A DNA stretch of 19,693 bases from Smittium mucronatum (taxonomy: Eukaryota; Kickxellomycota; Harpellomycetes; Harpellales; Legeriomycetaceae): assembly GCA_001953115.1 (NCBI GenBank), contig LSSL01000851.1, positions 1-19,693 of the forward strand, read 5' to 3'. Below, one piece after another: positions 1 through 11,990 of the stretch; the stretch's first letter is position 1; each line of letters starts with the position of its first letter. A program made the position numbers and the translations under genes. The notes below the pieces were generated by a model that saw only the letters and a list, made by a program, of their open reading frames with translations, had not been told where the DNA came from and did no database searches.

Positions 1-1302
1 AAAAATTATTGATTTTTTTTTTATAACAAAAATAATAAAAAAAAATTGAAAAAATCATAAATACTTTCGTACTAATATTAATAAACACATAAGTTTGTTT
101 TATTATCTAAATTTTCTTTATCATCTACCTAAAATAAGAAACCACGATTCTCTAAAAAAAGATGCTATTCAGAACCTTACCTATCCCCAATTTTAAATTT
201 TTATTTCAACTATTAGTCCAGGTTCCACTCGTATTATTTTTAAAAAACTTAAACAGAGTCTATAAAAATATATTAATTGTTTTTTTTTGAATTAGTATTT
301 TTTTTTATTAATATTTTTTTATACAAGATATTTATGGAATTTATTATGAAATATTGTATTTTATACTTGTACTAGTTATAAAATAAATAAAATTAGTTAA
401 TAGCTCTGAGGAACGCTTCAAAAATCAGGGTGTTTTTTTTTAAAACTTACAGATTTAATTTTCATAATATACTTTTTTAAAATCAATAGAATTTCCATTA
501 AATATTTTTCTTATATAATGGAAAATTTCGGGGAGTAATCCGTATTTTCATTTTTATAAATTTCATAATACCATCTAATTGATTAATTTTGGGCTTATAA
601 TTTTTAATCCTACTTTGAAAAATTGTTATTTTTTGGCCAAATTAAAAAATTTCAATATTATAATTATCTTAATACTAATATTATAGTTTTTAAGATATAA
701 AACATGGACTTTTTTCAGAAAAATGCCTATTTTTTATAATAAACTTAATATACTATTAAAAATAAGAATTACTGTTTTTTTAATCCATATTTTATTTAAA
801 AAACACAATAAACATTTTTAAAAAAATAAAACTTGTCAAATTTATCATCTATTTGGGTCTTTTTTCGAATTAATCAAGTTATTTGAGCCAAATTATTGAC
901 AAATAGCCCTAAAAGTCTTTATATTTTTTGATTTTTTGTCATTTATTTCACCAATAAATACCAAATAACATCCCACAATGTGTTTTTATAATTTTTTTAT
1001 TTTGGTTTTGAAATGGAGAGAAGTTTAATTTAACATTTTGAACTTTAAACAATCAGTAAAGGCTCTACTGAATTTACTGTTGATATACCAAAGATTTAGA
1101 TTTCACATTAAATAAAATTTTAAACAGGATTTCGACTGATTTAATCCTGTCTTAGTTTTGAGTCTTGATCAAAAATAATTTATCATTGGAAGATGTTTTA
1201 AAAAATCGTTCTTTTTTGATCTCTTATTATGTCTTCACTTTTTTTTATTTTTAATGTATTTATCATTAAAAATATTTAATTCTTAATGATATGTAAAATA
1301 AA

Positions 1303-1950
1303 GTTCAAAAGTATTTATACACAAAACTAAGTGATTTTACACAAAATTAGGCAATTATACACAAATTTTCTTTTTTGTCCAATAAAATCTATTAAATATT
1401 TCATATTCATACAATAGTGTAAGAATTCTTTTTATTTGAATATTACATTTAATCCAATAATTCATATAGTATAAATTATTCCAACGCTACTAAATTGGTT
1501 TATTCTGAATGCAGATAATTTGCTATAAAATTTTGCTGCTTTCCTAATTAAAAAATTTTAAAGGGTTAATTGAACTGTATGTAGCTAAAAAAAATCACAT
1601 TAGCATCTAAAGTGGTTATAATTGATAGCGTGTGTGCAAAGAAGTTTTTTTGGTGCATAAAAATTATTGAATCTATTGAATAAAACTTTAAATGAACAGA
1701 AACAGTATTTAATTTCGAGTTGGTCTATTACTTTTATTGATGAAGTAATCTGGCATCAAAAAGAATCAGAAATATAATTAAATTAAAAAAACTGTCAAAT
1801 AAAAAGAGTTTTTATGTTTTGTTGATAAATACAGAGCATTTAAGGGGTTCTATTTTCCAAAAAAGAAAATTTGTATATAACCGCATATTTTATGCATAAT
1901 TACCTAATTATGTGTAAAAACATGTAATTTTGTGTAATAATACTTTTAAC
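1303..1950. repeat. Inverted-repeat element 1 (MITE-like)
   Basis: The left arm (about 1303-1373) and the reverse complement of the right arm (about 1862-1950) align over roughly 60 bp at about 80-85% by eye, with near-perfect blocks such as AAAAGTATT, TACACAAAA and AATTAGG. Each arm is built of spaced copies of a TTTACACAAAA-type unit with a period near 18 bp, as expected of subterminal transposase-binding sites. The right arm carries one extra unit before both arms end in the same AAATTTTCTTTT block. The arms enclose about 490 bp with no intact ORF. I see no convincing target-site duplication. This fits an old non-autonomous DNA transposon; the family cannot be named from sequence alone. 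Confidence 0.6.
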
Positions 1951-2061
1951 CAGCTATATATATCATTTTCTATTCTTCAAAAGAAAAAAAGAACAAAAAA
2001 GTATACACATTATTTTTTTTGCTATTTTTCAAAAATAATATTATAAATTTTTTTGATTATT

Positions 2062-2760
2062 AATTTTTTGGTGGATTTAATCCCTATGTGACTGTGGTAT
2101 AATTTTTTAAATACTTATATTGGATAATATTCTTATATTGATGTTCAATGAAACCTTTCAATCATTAAATACTATTTCTATGAGGTTTAAATCCCAATAA
2201 AATTATTCTAATTTTATCGAAAAAATCAGCACATATAATTTGGCACTTTTTTTATAATCAGATAAATAGTCTATCTTATTCGATTATAACGGAATTTTTT
2301 TCAGAGAATTAATAGCAATATTCCGAGAAAATTCTAAATTTCTCATTATAAATACAACTATTGGATTAAGGTTCCTGTATGATTTTTGGTGTAGGACTAA
2401 TATTTAATTTAATTATTTATTTATTTTACCCTTTATTTACATTTCTGATTAGGTTACCTCAATATATTAACATTTATAGTCAGTAAAAACTATTGATAAT
2501 AGATTATCATTTTATTATCATTTTTTTATTTCATTTTTTTTGAAGAATAATAAATTATATTGATCCAATAATTAGGCCAAATAGATTATAATTTAAAACT
2601 ATATCATTTTTTTCCTTCTATTTAAATGGCACCCTAAGATAAAAAGTAATTTTTTGTTTGATAATATTACATATCAATTAAAATAAGGATCAACTCAGCG
2701 TAGGTTCGAAATAGTCAAAAAATTACCACAACCACATTAGGATAACATCCACCAAAAAAA
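2062..2760. repeat. Inverted-repeat element 2 (MITE-like)
   Basis: The stretch at about 2062-2108 matches the reverse complement of about 2714-2760 at roughly 80% by eye, including TTTTTTGGTGGAT, a CCTA-ATGTG block and TGTGGTA. Just outside the right arm, at about 2763-2790, lies a second, weaker copy of the same unit in the same orientation, so the right end is again longer than the left, as in element 1. The roughly 600 bp interior is AT-rich with no coding signal. Element 2 starts about 110 bp after element 1 ends. The arms differ in sequence from those of element 1, so this is a different family or the far end of a larger composite. Confidence 0.5.
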
Positions 2761-4842
2761 AAATCACAATCGCATAGATTTCACACCTATTTACAAAATA
2801 ATCAATTTGTTTTTCACATATTTAAAATCAGAAACTTATTTGTGGAAGATGGGTGACTTTTTACATTTTGGTTCTTTTTTTAATAAGATTTTTCATCTTC
2901 TTGTACAAAATTAAGATATAATGAATTGAATGCGATAAAACAAAAGTAATTTATTGTATTTTTTTGAAATAAGAAATAGTGACGAATCATAAAAATAAAT
3001 AACGCTAATTTTTGGCTTTATACAGCAATTTCAGTCCATTTAAAAGGATAAATATAAAAAAAAATTATCAATTTTTATTATATTCATGCAAACTTATTTA
3101 ATTTTTTTTTATTTGTTAAAAACTATAATTCAGTATATTAAAACATTTTTTATGCAAGGCGTCTGATTTTATTAACTTTTTCATAAAAAATAAATGATAT
3201 TAAGTCGTGTTTATAAATAAATAAATATTATATGATATATCGTAAAACTTTAATCATAAAATAAAAAAAATAAATATTAATTTTTGTAATTATTTCATAA
3301 ATAAATTCAAATTTAACCATTTTAAACGGCCGAAGTTAATAAATTTCATTAATTATAACCATTAATATAATTTTAAATATAATTGACAAAAAAATCAACA
3401 GTATGAGTTTCCAATCGGTATATAGAATTTTTAAACCACTAAATCTGAATAAATACTAATCAAAATGGATAAATAATAGCATTTAGAAGTTTTCAGATTC
3501 AACTTCCTGAAAAGTTTTATATTATATAATCCCAGGTATAATATATGCATTTTTTATTTTATTATTTAATTATTTGACAATTATATCTTAAATTGGTTTC
3601 CGGGAAGCTAATTTTTTTTTATCCTTTTGAATAAAATTATATATAATTTGAAATAACGTATTTTTTTTTCTAATAATATTTTATTTAAAAATTGAAGACT
3701 CACCCTAATTTATTTGAAATAATAGTAGCGTTTTTTAGATTTTTAATTTATTTTGAACACATTAAAAAATTATCTAGGCACTTTTAAAACGGATTAATTT
3801 TTAGAATAAATCACAATATATAATTGTTATATATCACACCTAGCTCCATATTTCTTTATCTTATCAGTTTTGTACGTACTAATAATCCAATTTATGAGGT
3901 TCAAGTCTTGTACTAATATTATTATATTTCTAAAAAAAAATCTTTGATCTATTTAGTTAAAATATAGAGGAGATTAATATTTAGAATATTTTTAAACTTT
4001 TATTAAAGTTAATCTGTGTAAAAAAAAGTATAAAAAAAATCTTTTAAAGAAAAAATAAAACTCGAGCTCATTTATATTTATTAGAACACAAATTAAAATA
4101 ATACTATATAAGCCAGTATAATAACTTGATTTTCATCTCATTTATTCAGGAAATTTTATTTATTTTGTTATTTTTTTATAATGAAACGGAATTCAGTTAT
4201 AAAATTATAAGTTTTAAATTAATATAATTAAATTTCATGTTTAGAAACACTTTAAAACAATAGAGTATGATTCTTTTCTATCAAATTAAAAATTTGCATA
4301 AACACCGATTTTTTTTTTAACTTCTATCTTTCAAAATAAGATTCATCGCTTATATAGATACAGCATCGCATAAAAATTGTTAATCATAAAAGCAATTATT
4401 TTGCATAAAAAAATAAAAAAACAATTTTTTTACAGTTTTCAGTAAAGTTTTATACGAAATCTTTTTTTTTTTAAAGATTTTTTTTTAAAATTCAGTATTT
4501 TTCCAATTATAAAAGGCTTTTTATTAACAAATCTAATTAATATAAAAAAATTAAGATTTTTATACCCATATATTTGAGTTTTATATTATTATAAAATACT
4601 AAGCCATTGTTTAATAATACCTAATAGTTAATTTGTAACTTTTTTGATAATAATTACATATTTAGAATCTTTTAAAAATAAATGAATTAAAAGAATATAA
4701 AATTTAGCATATGTCGAGGAAGTTTTGCAAAGTGATATAAAATTTGAAATTCCTAAATTTATCAGAAATAAAACCATTGAAAAAATCAAAAAAAGAATCA
4801 TTTATTTTTATTGGGATTCCATCATTAATATTTGTGGGTCAT

Positions 4843-4866
4843 TATATATATATATATATATATATA
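4843..4866. repeat. (TA)12 microsatellite
   Basis: Perfect run of twelve TA units, expected to vary in length between isolates. Confidence 0.95.
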
Positions 4867-4991
4867 GGTTGATTTTTTTTAGTAATTTTCTTTCTAAATT
4901 CAATAATGAGTCTAAAAAATACATTCTTATCCCCTCTTTGCTAAAATATTTCTTCTTTAACCTTATGAGAATGTTATTTACACTGATTTAG

Positions 4992-5970
4992 CCTATATAG
5001 AGTAAGAAATAAGGTATTTTATGAATTTTCAGAATTTATAATAAAATATAATTATAAATTTGATAGATTTGGGGGATGGTTTATTTTTATTTTGGAACCA
5101 AATATCTCTCAATTTTTTTTTTTAAATCACCCGAACATTCAAATTCAATAAATTTTTTATAAAAAGTAGACAATATTGTTGATTTTTCTATTTTGATACA
5201 AGAGTGAAACAATAGTAAAATTTGTTATTTGGGAAAAAATGGTATCTAAGATAGGGTGTATATGTTTATTTATCGCCTTTAATTTAAATTGGGTATATAT
5301 TAATAATAATCAAATTCTATCAGTGAATTTATTCTTTAACAAGTTTTTGCTTTTTTCAGAGTTGATATAGATATTTTAGCATTTTATTCTTTAACCATAA
5401 TTATGTAATAACTGGTATAATTTTTTTTTTGTTGAAAATGGGATAAGAGTCCAATTATATAGCATATGTTTTATTTACGATATATGTTTTTAATTCCCGA
5501 AAGTTTATATTATTTTAATTAATAACAATCAATATTTATATTTTCAAATAAATATATTACATTAGAAGTTTACTCGGTAGTTTAGTCAAATATAAATTAA
5601 AACCCCTTAATTTAAATACAGTTGGAACCAATTTTAAATTTAATCTTAGATTTTTTACTTTAATAATACTATTAGTCAATGAAATCAAATAATAATACAA
5701 AATTTACTTTTTTTTAGAATATATTAAATTAATATATATATATATATATATATATTTACTTTTATTCAGTAATCTTCTTGAAAAAAACAAGAAAAAAGAT
5801 GTAATATTAATTCTATCAATCAAAATTAACAATACGTTGATAAACTAAATTAGTTGATTGGCTCAAGAGTGCAATGTAATTCTTGGTTAAAATAGCAACT
5901 TGATATTTATAAGCTATTATTTCAATAATAGATTTGTTATTCAAAATGAGAATAAAATTAATATCTTGTA
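4992..5970. other. AT-rich spacer downstream of the kinesin gene
   Basis: No coding exon, RNA gene or splice-phase chain is supported here. The stretch carries a second (TA)n tract and lies 3' of the minus-strand kinesin gene, whose transcript probably ends near its right edge. Confidence 0.6.
5732..5755. repeat. (AT)12 microsatellite
   Basis: Perfect run of twelve AT units, the second such tract in the window, about 300 bp downstream of the kinesin stop codon. Confidence 0.95.
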
Positions 5971-5976
5971 TTTATT
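5971..5976 (-). terminator. Candidate poly(A) signal of the kinesin gene
   Basis: AATAAA on the minus strand, 73 nt past the kinesin stop codon. The hexamer is the eukaryotic polyadenylation consensus, but in DNA this AT-rich it also arises by chance. Confidence 0.4.
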
Positions 5977-6048
5977 TACAGTATGGTCTAAATGCAAAAA
6001 GAGAATCGAAAACTATCACAAATAATAGGCTTTGGCTGAAAAAAAAAA

Positions 6049-8995
6049 TCATTCAGTGGACAAAATATTAGTCACAACTGTTTTAGAGAGCCCAGCGTTA
6101 ATCAAATCATAAACATTCTCAATATATCCGTTATTCAATATAAATTCTCTGATAACCATAGCTCTTTTTTTTCCAACTCCTTTAAGCCTTACAAGTTCTC
6201 TCAAATCTGCTTTATTAATTGAGTTGATTAGAGTTGGGTCATTTGCAAGTTTACTATCGTGATTAGCAGCGTTGTTAACCATTAATGTTTTGGTCTTTTT
6301 TAAGTTGGCGTGATTATTATTTGAAGATGAATCATACTCAGAATCTGAACTGACTATGTGCCTTTGAGGTTTCTTTAGGTTGAATTTATAACTCTGTGTT
6401 AGAATTTTACTCTCGCTAATTTTTCTGGAAATCCCATTTTCTTCTATTCCATTTTCATTTTTGTTTGTTTTTCTCTTAATTAAATTTTTGCTAAATAGAC
6501 CACCATCTTCGTAATTAAAAAGTAACGAATTGTTCGTCAAATCTTCAGAGGGAAATGATGAAGACTTGGATTTAAATGGAGAATTACTGAGAGAGAATAT
6601 AGTGTTTTTGAATATTGACTTATTTTTCTTGCTAGCACTAGCAAGAACCTTCCACTTATTATTGCTTGTAATGCTCGATATGTTGCTCTGTCCCTCGGGT
6701 TCGTTTTGATTATGCAATTGACCAACTCGAGTGATTTCTGAAGGTTTCTTTGTATTTTTTTTTATTGTGGGGGAAAATAAATCACCTCCTTTCAAAGAAT
6801 CTTGCAAAAAATGAATTGGAAGGCTCTCTTGATTCTTTTCAGATTTTTTCAAGTCATTATTGATTACAGGCTGTTCGTTATAAACCTTTATTTTATTTCT
6901 AAGCTTATCTATATGTTTAGAGAGGGAAACTAATTCTGGTGCATAATGAAGAGCTTGCTCAAACCTTTTTAAGGCTTCATGTAAATTTCCAGATTTTTCC
7001 AACTCTTTTCCTTTTACCAATAAGGCCTTACTGGTTTTAAGTTTTGTTGTTGGAGAAATCAAATCAAGAATGTCAGAATCCACAATCATGGAGTTATTAG
7101 AATGTGAATCATCGTTTAGTTTTTTTTCAAGTCTATCTAAACGCTTTGTTATTTCGTTACTCATATTTTCAGTTCTTTTTTCGAAAGTTTGGATTTTCTG
7201 CACAACAATTTCTTCAACTGAAGATGTATGATTCTTTAGGTTAGATATTTTAGAGAATTGATTTCCTTTTTTAATATTTAAATTATCCGTACTATTAATT
7301 TTTTCCCCATATACGCGAGATCTACCATTAGAATTAGATCCATTGTTAATAGGATTTCGAGGCCTAGAGAAAGAATCATTATCATTGAAATTATCTATAT
7401 TTAACTTTTTTCTTTTGGAATTTGAAAGTTCATTGATCCCTGAATTGTATCCATTATTGCTGGCAAAGTCAGCAGAACGTTTTCGACTGTTGGAATCAGC
7501 TGAATGCATAACTCGTTCAAAAACTCTATCCTTGTTTACAACCTCTCTTGCCTTAGTTGCATAGTTTAATGTTTTTTGTGTGTCTTGTAAAAAAGATTCT
7601 CCAGGAGCTATGTTGACTATCATCATACTCTTGGATCCCCCCCCTAAAGAGTCTTGTAAAATCCTAGTCATTTTCGAGTCTCTGTAAGGTATTCGAGACT
7701 ATTTAAAAAATAAAGATGATTATAAAAATTAAAAGATCAAAGGATTGATTTTTACTTTTACGAAATAGGAAAAACTTACAGCACCAGAGTTTAAAGCTTC
7801 GATGACTTTTCCTAACACAAACAAGCTTTGGTTTATAGCAGTACTTTCCTTCATTCTTTCTCTATTATTGTCAGTTTTCCTATTATCCTCACTCCCTGCG
7901 AGATCAATTAAATTAAGTTGGCCTTCGTAAATTATATTGTCCGAGTTTCCTTTGCTGCAAATCTTAATCATCAAAACAGCATGTGAACGTGATGAGTTTG
8001 CATTTAATCTTGTGCTAGCTGTCCTTCTTCTTTTGGCTGCAGTATTGAAAACCTTTTTGAATTCCTCGAAAGAGGTAAGAAGTTCCTGGATTATGAGGTA
8101 AAAAAACGTTTAAAAAATAAATTGTTGAGTAAATGATTCAAAATGAAAAAGATAAAAGAAGTACCTCCTTAAGTCCAGCTACGAAGGTTCTGCGATTTGA
8201 ATCTTCACGAATAGGCAAACCAGGTCCCTGAAGAAATAAAAATGATTTTTTTTCAAATAAAACAAATAAGTTTAATAAGAAAATATAGCAAAATGGTAAA
8301 TACCGAATCTCGTTCTCTCAATAAATCGTACACATTTTCTTTAAATACTTCATAGTACGACATTTTGATTGGGTATATTATATTTCTTGCATTTCCATTA
8401 GCGAAAATTTGCATCATGGCTCTGGGGATTATTCCTAAATGAAGATCATCGCCTTGGATAGTAAATGTTTTTCCTGCGCCTGTGACGCCATAGCAAAATA
8501 TTGTCGAGCTCTGTTTAAATAAATTCCCATGAAAAAATGCAAAAAATTTAAACAAGTCTATAAGGAAAAATTAAAGAAAAAAAAAGATAAGGAATAAAAA
8601 CTTACTTGACCTTCAAAGACTGAATCTACAAGATTTTTGACATATGGGAAGTAAACATTCTTTTGAGAGGCCTTAGAATCGAAGCAAGCATCAAAGCTAA
8701 AAAAACGAAACAAAATTTGTTTATAGTCCAAATTTAAGGGGAAAAAAATAACAAAGAGAAATACTTATAATTATAAGATATATTAAAAAAATATACGCCC
8801 TTAATCCAACTAAATAAAAAAATAAAGTTTTAATGAAAAAAATTACGTGTAATGAAGCTCCTTTGTCGGATCTCGATGATTTTGCACTTTGATAGTTTTA
8901 TCGCCTTCAGTGGATATTGTATTATCGACAGTCTCATCCTTCAAAAATGGCCTAATTCTGCACAGAACTTGAACCTTGTTTGGATGAGAGGTCAT
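6049..8995 (-). CDS. Kinesin-10 family chromokinesin (Kid/KIF22-like), six exons
   Basis: Exons in gene order are 8995-8847, 8696-8606, 8510-8304, 8227-8165, 8085-7780 and 7698-6049; introns are 150, 95, 76, 79 and 81 bp in phases 2,0,0,0,0; product 821 aa. The start ATG gives MTSHPNKVQVLCRIRPF, the usual opening of a motor. The motor domain spans about 7-330, with P-loop GVTGAGKT (88-95), switch I NANSSRSH (198-205), switch II DLAGSE (231-236) and YRDSKMTRILQDSLGG (277-292). GAGKT instead of GSGKT, TRLN before switch I and AGSEDNR after switch II fit Kid/KIF22. Behind the motor come basic KRK clusters, a coiled coil (about 432-469), a TPR-like helical pair (about 495-531), a low-complexity stretch and a C-terminal helix-hairpin-helix (about 764-821, LKGVGKKRA). 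In this family that module binds DNA, and the motor pushes chromosome arms along spindle microtubules. A TTCTTTTTTAG acceptor 4 nt before the ATG suggests a further upstream intron, in the 5' UTR or coding. Confidence 0.95.
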
Positions 8996-10068
8996 TTCGC
9001 TAAAAAAGAATAGAGATTTCGTTTATTTATTTTTCTGATCCTACTAATTTATATTATTGCAGCGATTGATTCGTTTTATGTTTTTAGTATTCCTTGAAAA
9101 ATAAAATAAAAGATACTTTGATCAGTTTAATTTTATCCATAGCAATATGACCTAATTGCCTAAATTGTCCGTCAGTGTAGCACATTTAATCGTGGCATTT
9201 ATTGGTCGATTGTGTTTACGATATATCCTTAATTTCTTTTAAATGATCACAGGAAAAAGTCAACAATAGAAGAATCAATTTTTTAATAATTAAATACAAA
9301 TTGGGTGGTATTTATTGGTTAAATCATTTTACAATACTAATTTCAAATAAGTAGTGTATTGATTTCATGGGTTGGATCCAATTATAGTCTAATTGAATCA
9401 GGTATTATATTGGTTAGTGTGTAGCTATTCATATTATTATTTACCACTCAGGACCCAAGCTTGTTTTTTATCTGTTTTATCTTTTCTATCAAATTTAATT
9501 TGTTATTAAACGAAACTAATCAAATGATTAAAGGTTATTTCAAATCAATATTTTATACGACTAGAAATTGAGAATAAGTATTGAGGCATGGGTCTAAACA
9601 GATGTGGTGGATATAGTTAAATATATTATGAGTGTTTGGTTTTCCGTAACGTAATGTGATAAAGAAATTTCTATGTTTAATTCCATGGATAAGTCGAAAA
9701 TTTCGTTTAGATGAGAAAGGGAATTGCTCGTATTAATTTATTTAGATTAATGATGGCAATAGTTATTCAAAATGGTCCGATTTTCCCATCACTTAAGTAA
9801 AGACTTTATAACGTAAATTTTGGTTCCAGAAGTTTTATCAGCGCAATAAATTTCCATTTATGATCATATAATACAATTCAGCCTTGAAATAGGATTTTTT
9901 TTTGGTACCAGGAAATTGTATTTTAAAGAAAACCCATTAAGAACCCACCCTAAAATATTTTCAAAGCTTTAAAGAAAATATTTCTGCTTTAATTGTCATT
10001 ATCATAAATATATATGTACGTGTATGTTTACAAAATATGGCAAGAGCTTTCTAAATCTTTATACATAC

Positions 10069-10132
10069 TCTCGAATACTCCCTATAATTGTTTTTTCACG
10101 TGCATCATTGTAAGTGCCACCAGCGTGTAATG
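10069..10132 (-). other. Exon-like island, unassigned
   Basis: On the minus strand a 64-bp stretch lies between a T-rich acceptor ending TTTAAG and a GTATGT donor. It is open in one frame and encodes LHAGGTYNDAREKTIIGSIR flanked by split codons. Its GC content, about 40%, is close to the coding exons nearby and well above the surrounding DNA. Its donor phase (2) would join in frame to the acceptor just before the kinesin ATG, which would make it an upstream kinesin exon across a 1070-bp intron; one third of random pairs would also fit. The plus strand of the same stretch is open too, before a GTAAGT. I do not recognise the peptide. Confidence 0.25.
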
Positions 10133-11978
10133 CTTAAATCAGATATAAAAGAAGAACACACAATTAAAACTCTATTTTTTTTTGGGTATAGCTGCTTTTT
10201 TATATTGTTTCAATAGAACTCTCACAAAAAATAAACATCATTAGATTGCCCGTTTATTAATCGGTAAATATTTTGAGAAATCCATGACTACTGAATATTG
10301 GTTAAAACCCTTGATGACTATCTGATTTCACTAATCGTTTATCCTACTCTTATTAAAAGATGAACTAAACCTAAACCCAATGAATTATGTACTATACTTA
10401 TATTTTGTAAATTCACAAAAAAAAATAGTGATAATCATGGGAATTATAGTCCAATGCATTACTATTGTCGTAGGGTATAATTTTTATAAAACTGTAAAAT
10501 CATTTCAATCCCAGGGTCAAAAAGTTCTTGATTATTATTATTTTTCAAAAAAAGATTAATTTAAACTATTTATTCTATTGATGAAAGAAGTTTATATATT
10601 TTTTTCTAATCTCAATTATTTCAAAGTTTGCATAGTTATTTTTTAGATTTTATATCGGCGAGTTTTGTTATGTTGGATTAAAACAATTGTCAATAAAAAT
10701 AATCCAAAGGATTAGCTTAAAAAAAACCCAAGCTCTTAATATAGACGATTACCAGTATTTAATAGAATACATAAAAAATAACAAAAGTTTCAACAGAAAA
10801 AGTAATAAGAGGTTTACTGAGAATAACTGAGTTTGAACTTTCTACCAATGGGAATCTTTTATAATGTTACATTTTTTTAAAGCTATCTTCGCCCTTTTAC
10901 TCTTAATGCAATTTAATGACGTTATCTTACAATAAAATTCCGTGATACAAAAAAAATACTCTTAATGCAAGCAATAAAATTTGATTACAACAACAAAAAA
11001 GAGAAATTTTGTCAATAAAATTCAAACTATTTAGATTTTCCCTTCTCCTAGACGAGGATACAAATTTATATGGATATCTTTCTTAAAATTACTACTATTA
11101 TTGTTTTCAAAAGCTTTTTATTGAGATAATGAAAATCATCAATAACTGATCTTCAAATTTGCCGGGAAAGCTAAAATAAAATACATCGGCAATTAAATAT
11201 ATCCTAATTCAACTTGAAATACTCCTTTTTTTTTTTTTTCATCAGCCCTATCATTAATATAAATATATTTTTGTCTTAATGTTTCAAGTGATTAACCATC
11301 TCTTTTTTTAATCCATAAAAACACAATTTATTGATTAAAAAACAAAATTCCATAGTTTTAACATTTTTTCTATTTAGGTTGCAAACTCACTTCATTAGTT
11401 TAGATTGTTTGATGGTATAATTATCAGGGTGTTTCATAACTTAATTTAATCACACATATTCATGTGTCTTTGGCTAACAGGTGAGGAATATCACTGTAGT
11501 TATAATGAATGTCATATTAGATAAGTGATGAATATGCGATTTAAGAAAATATGAATATTTTTCAAGTGAGTGAATATCATTCAAAACCCAAAAAAACCAT
11601 TTCTTTGAAAATTTTAATAAGCGTTTCCCTATATTAATAGCAATATTTGTTACATGTATTTGATTCGGATAAGCCTTTTAAAAGTTAGGTTTCTACTTTT
11701 CTCAAATATTCCGACTAAAATGTGATTTTCTATATATTTTTATTAATTTCAGTTAAAACTCGTAGCTATTTATTTCATCCGAGTCAAATCAAAGAATGAT
11801 TAGGACTTCTTATCAACTATTTAGAATTTACCCGAACAAATTAGGAAAATATAATTAGCTTTAGAATTATCTTGAATTTTTTTATTCAGAAATGGCTGTA
11901 AAAATCGTAATAAATCAAGAGAAATTTATGGTATTGTTATGGAATATCTGTAGGTCGCTTAGCTCTTTAAAAGACTCG

Positions 11979-11990
11979 CCCCCCCCCCCC
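11979..11990. repeat. Poly(C) run of 12
   Basis: Twelve consecutive C residues in otherwise AT-rich DNA, followed by a pyrimidine-rich TTCTTCTCCC stretch. The length is likely to be error-prone in sequencing. Confidence 0.9.

Larger units (their letters stand above)
1..4697. other. AT-rich spacer, no supported gene
   Basis: This stretch is dominated by A and T runs and has stop codons in all six frames at high density. I found no exon chain with matching splice phases, no tRNA-like A/B box pair and no recognisable protein motif. The only structure I can support is the two inverted-repeat elements listed separately and some small hairpins, for example at about 1052-1077 and 1124-1151. Widely spaced tiny exons, as in the seven-exon gene at 17063-18338, would be hard to exclude by eye, so 'no gene seen' is not proof of absence. 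Confidence 0.6.

Noticed and set aside
3895..3910. T-loop-like GGTTCAAGTC
   Set aside because: The bases around it do not form a T stem and no acceptor or anticodon stem can be drawn.
4698..4991. Open frame of about 97 codons on the plus strand, 88 aa from a TTG, including FEIPKFIRNKTIEKIKKRI
   Set aside because: There is no ATG, it runs through the (TA)12 tract, codons are almost purely A/T, and an opening of this length is roughly expected once by chance in a window of this size and composition. No family recognised.
10885..10905. Resemblance of CGCCCTTTTACTC to the U5 snRNA loop
   Set aside because: It has an extra C, lacks the flanking stem, and no Sm site follows at the right distance.
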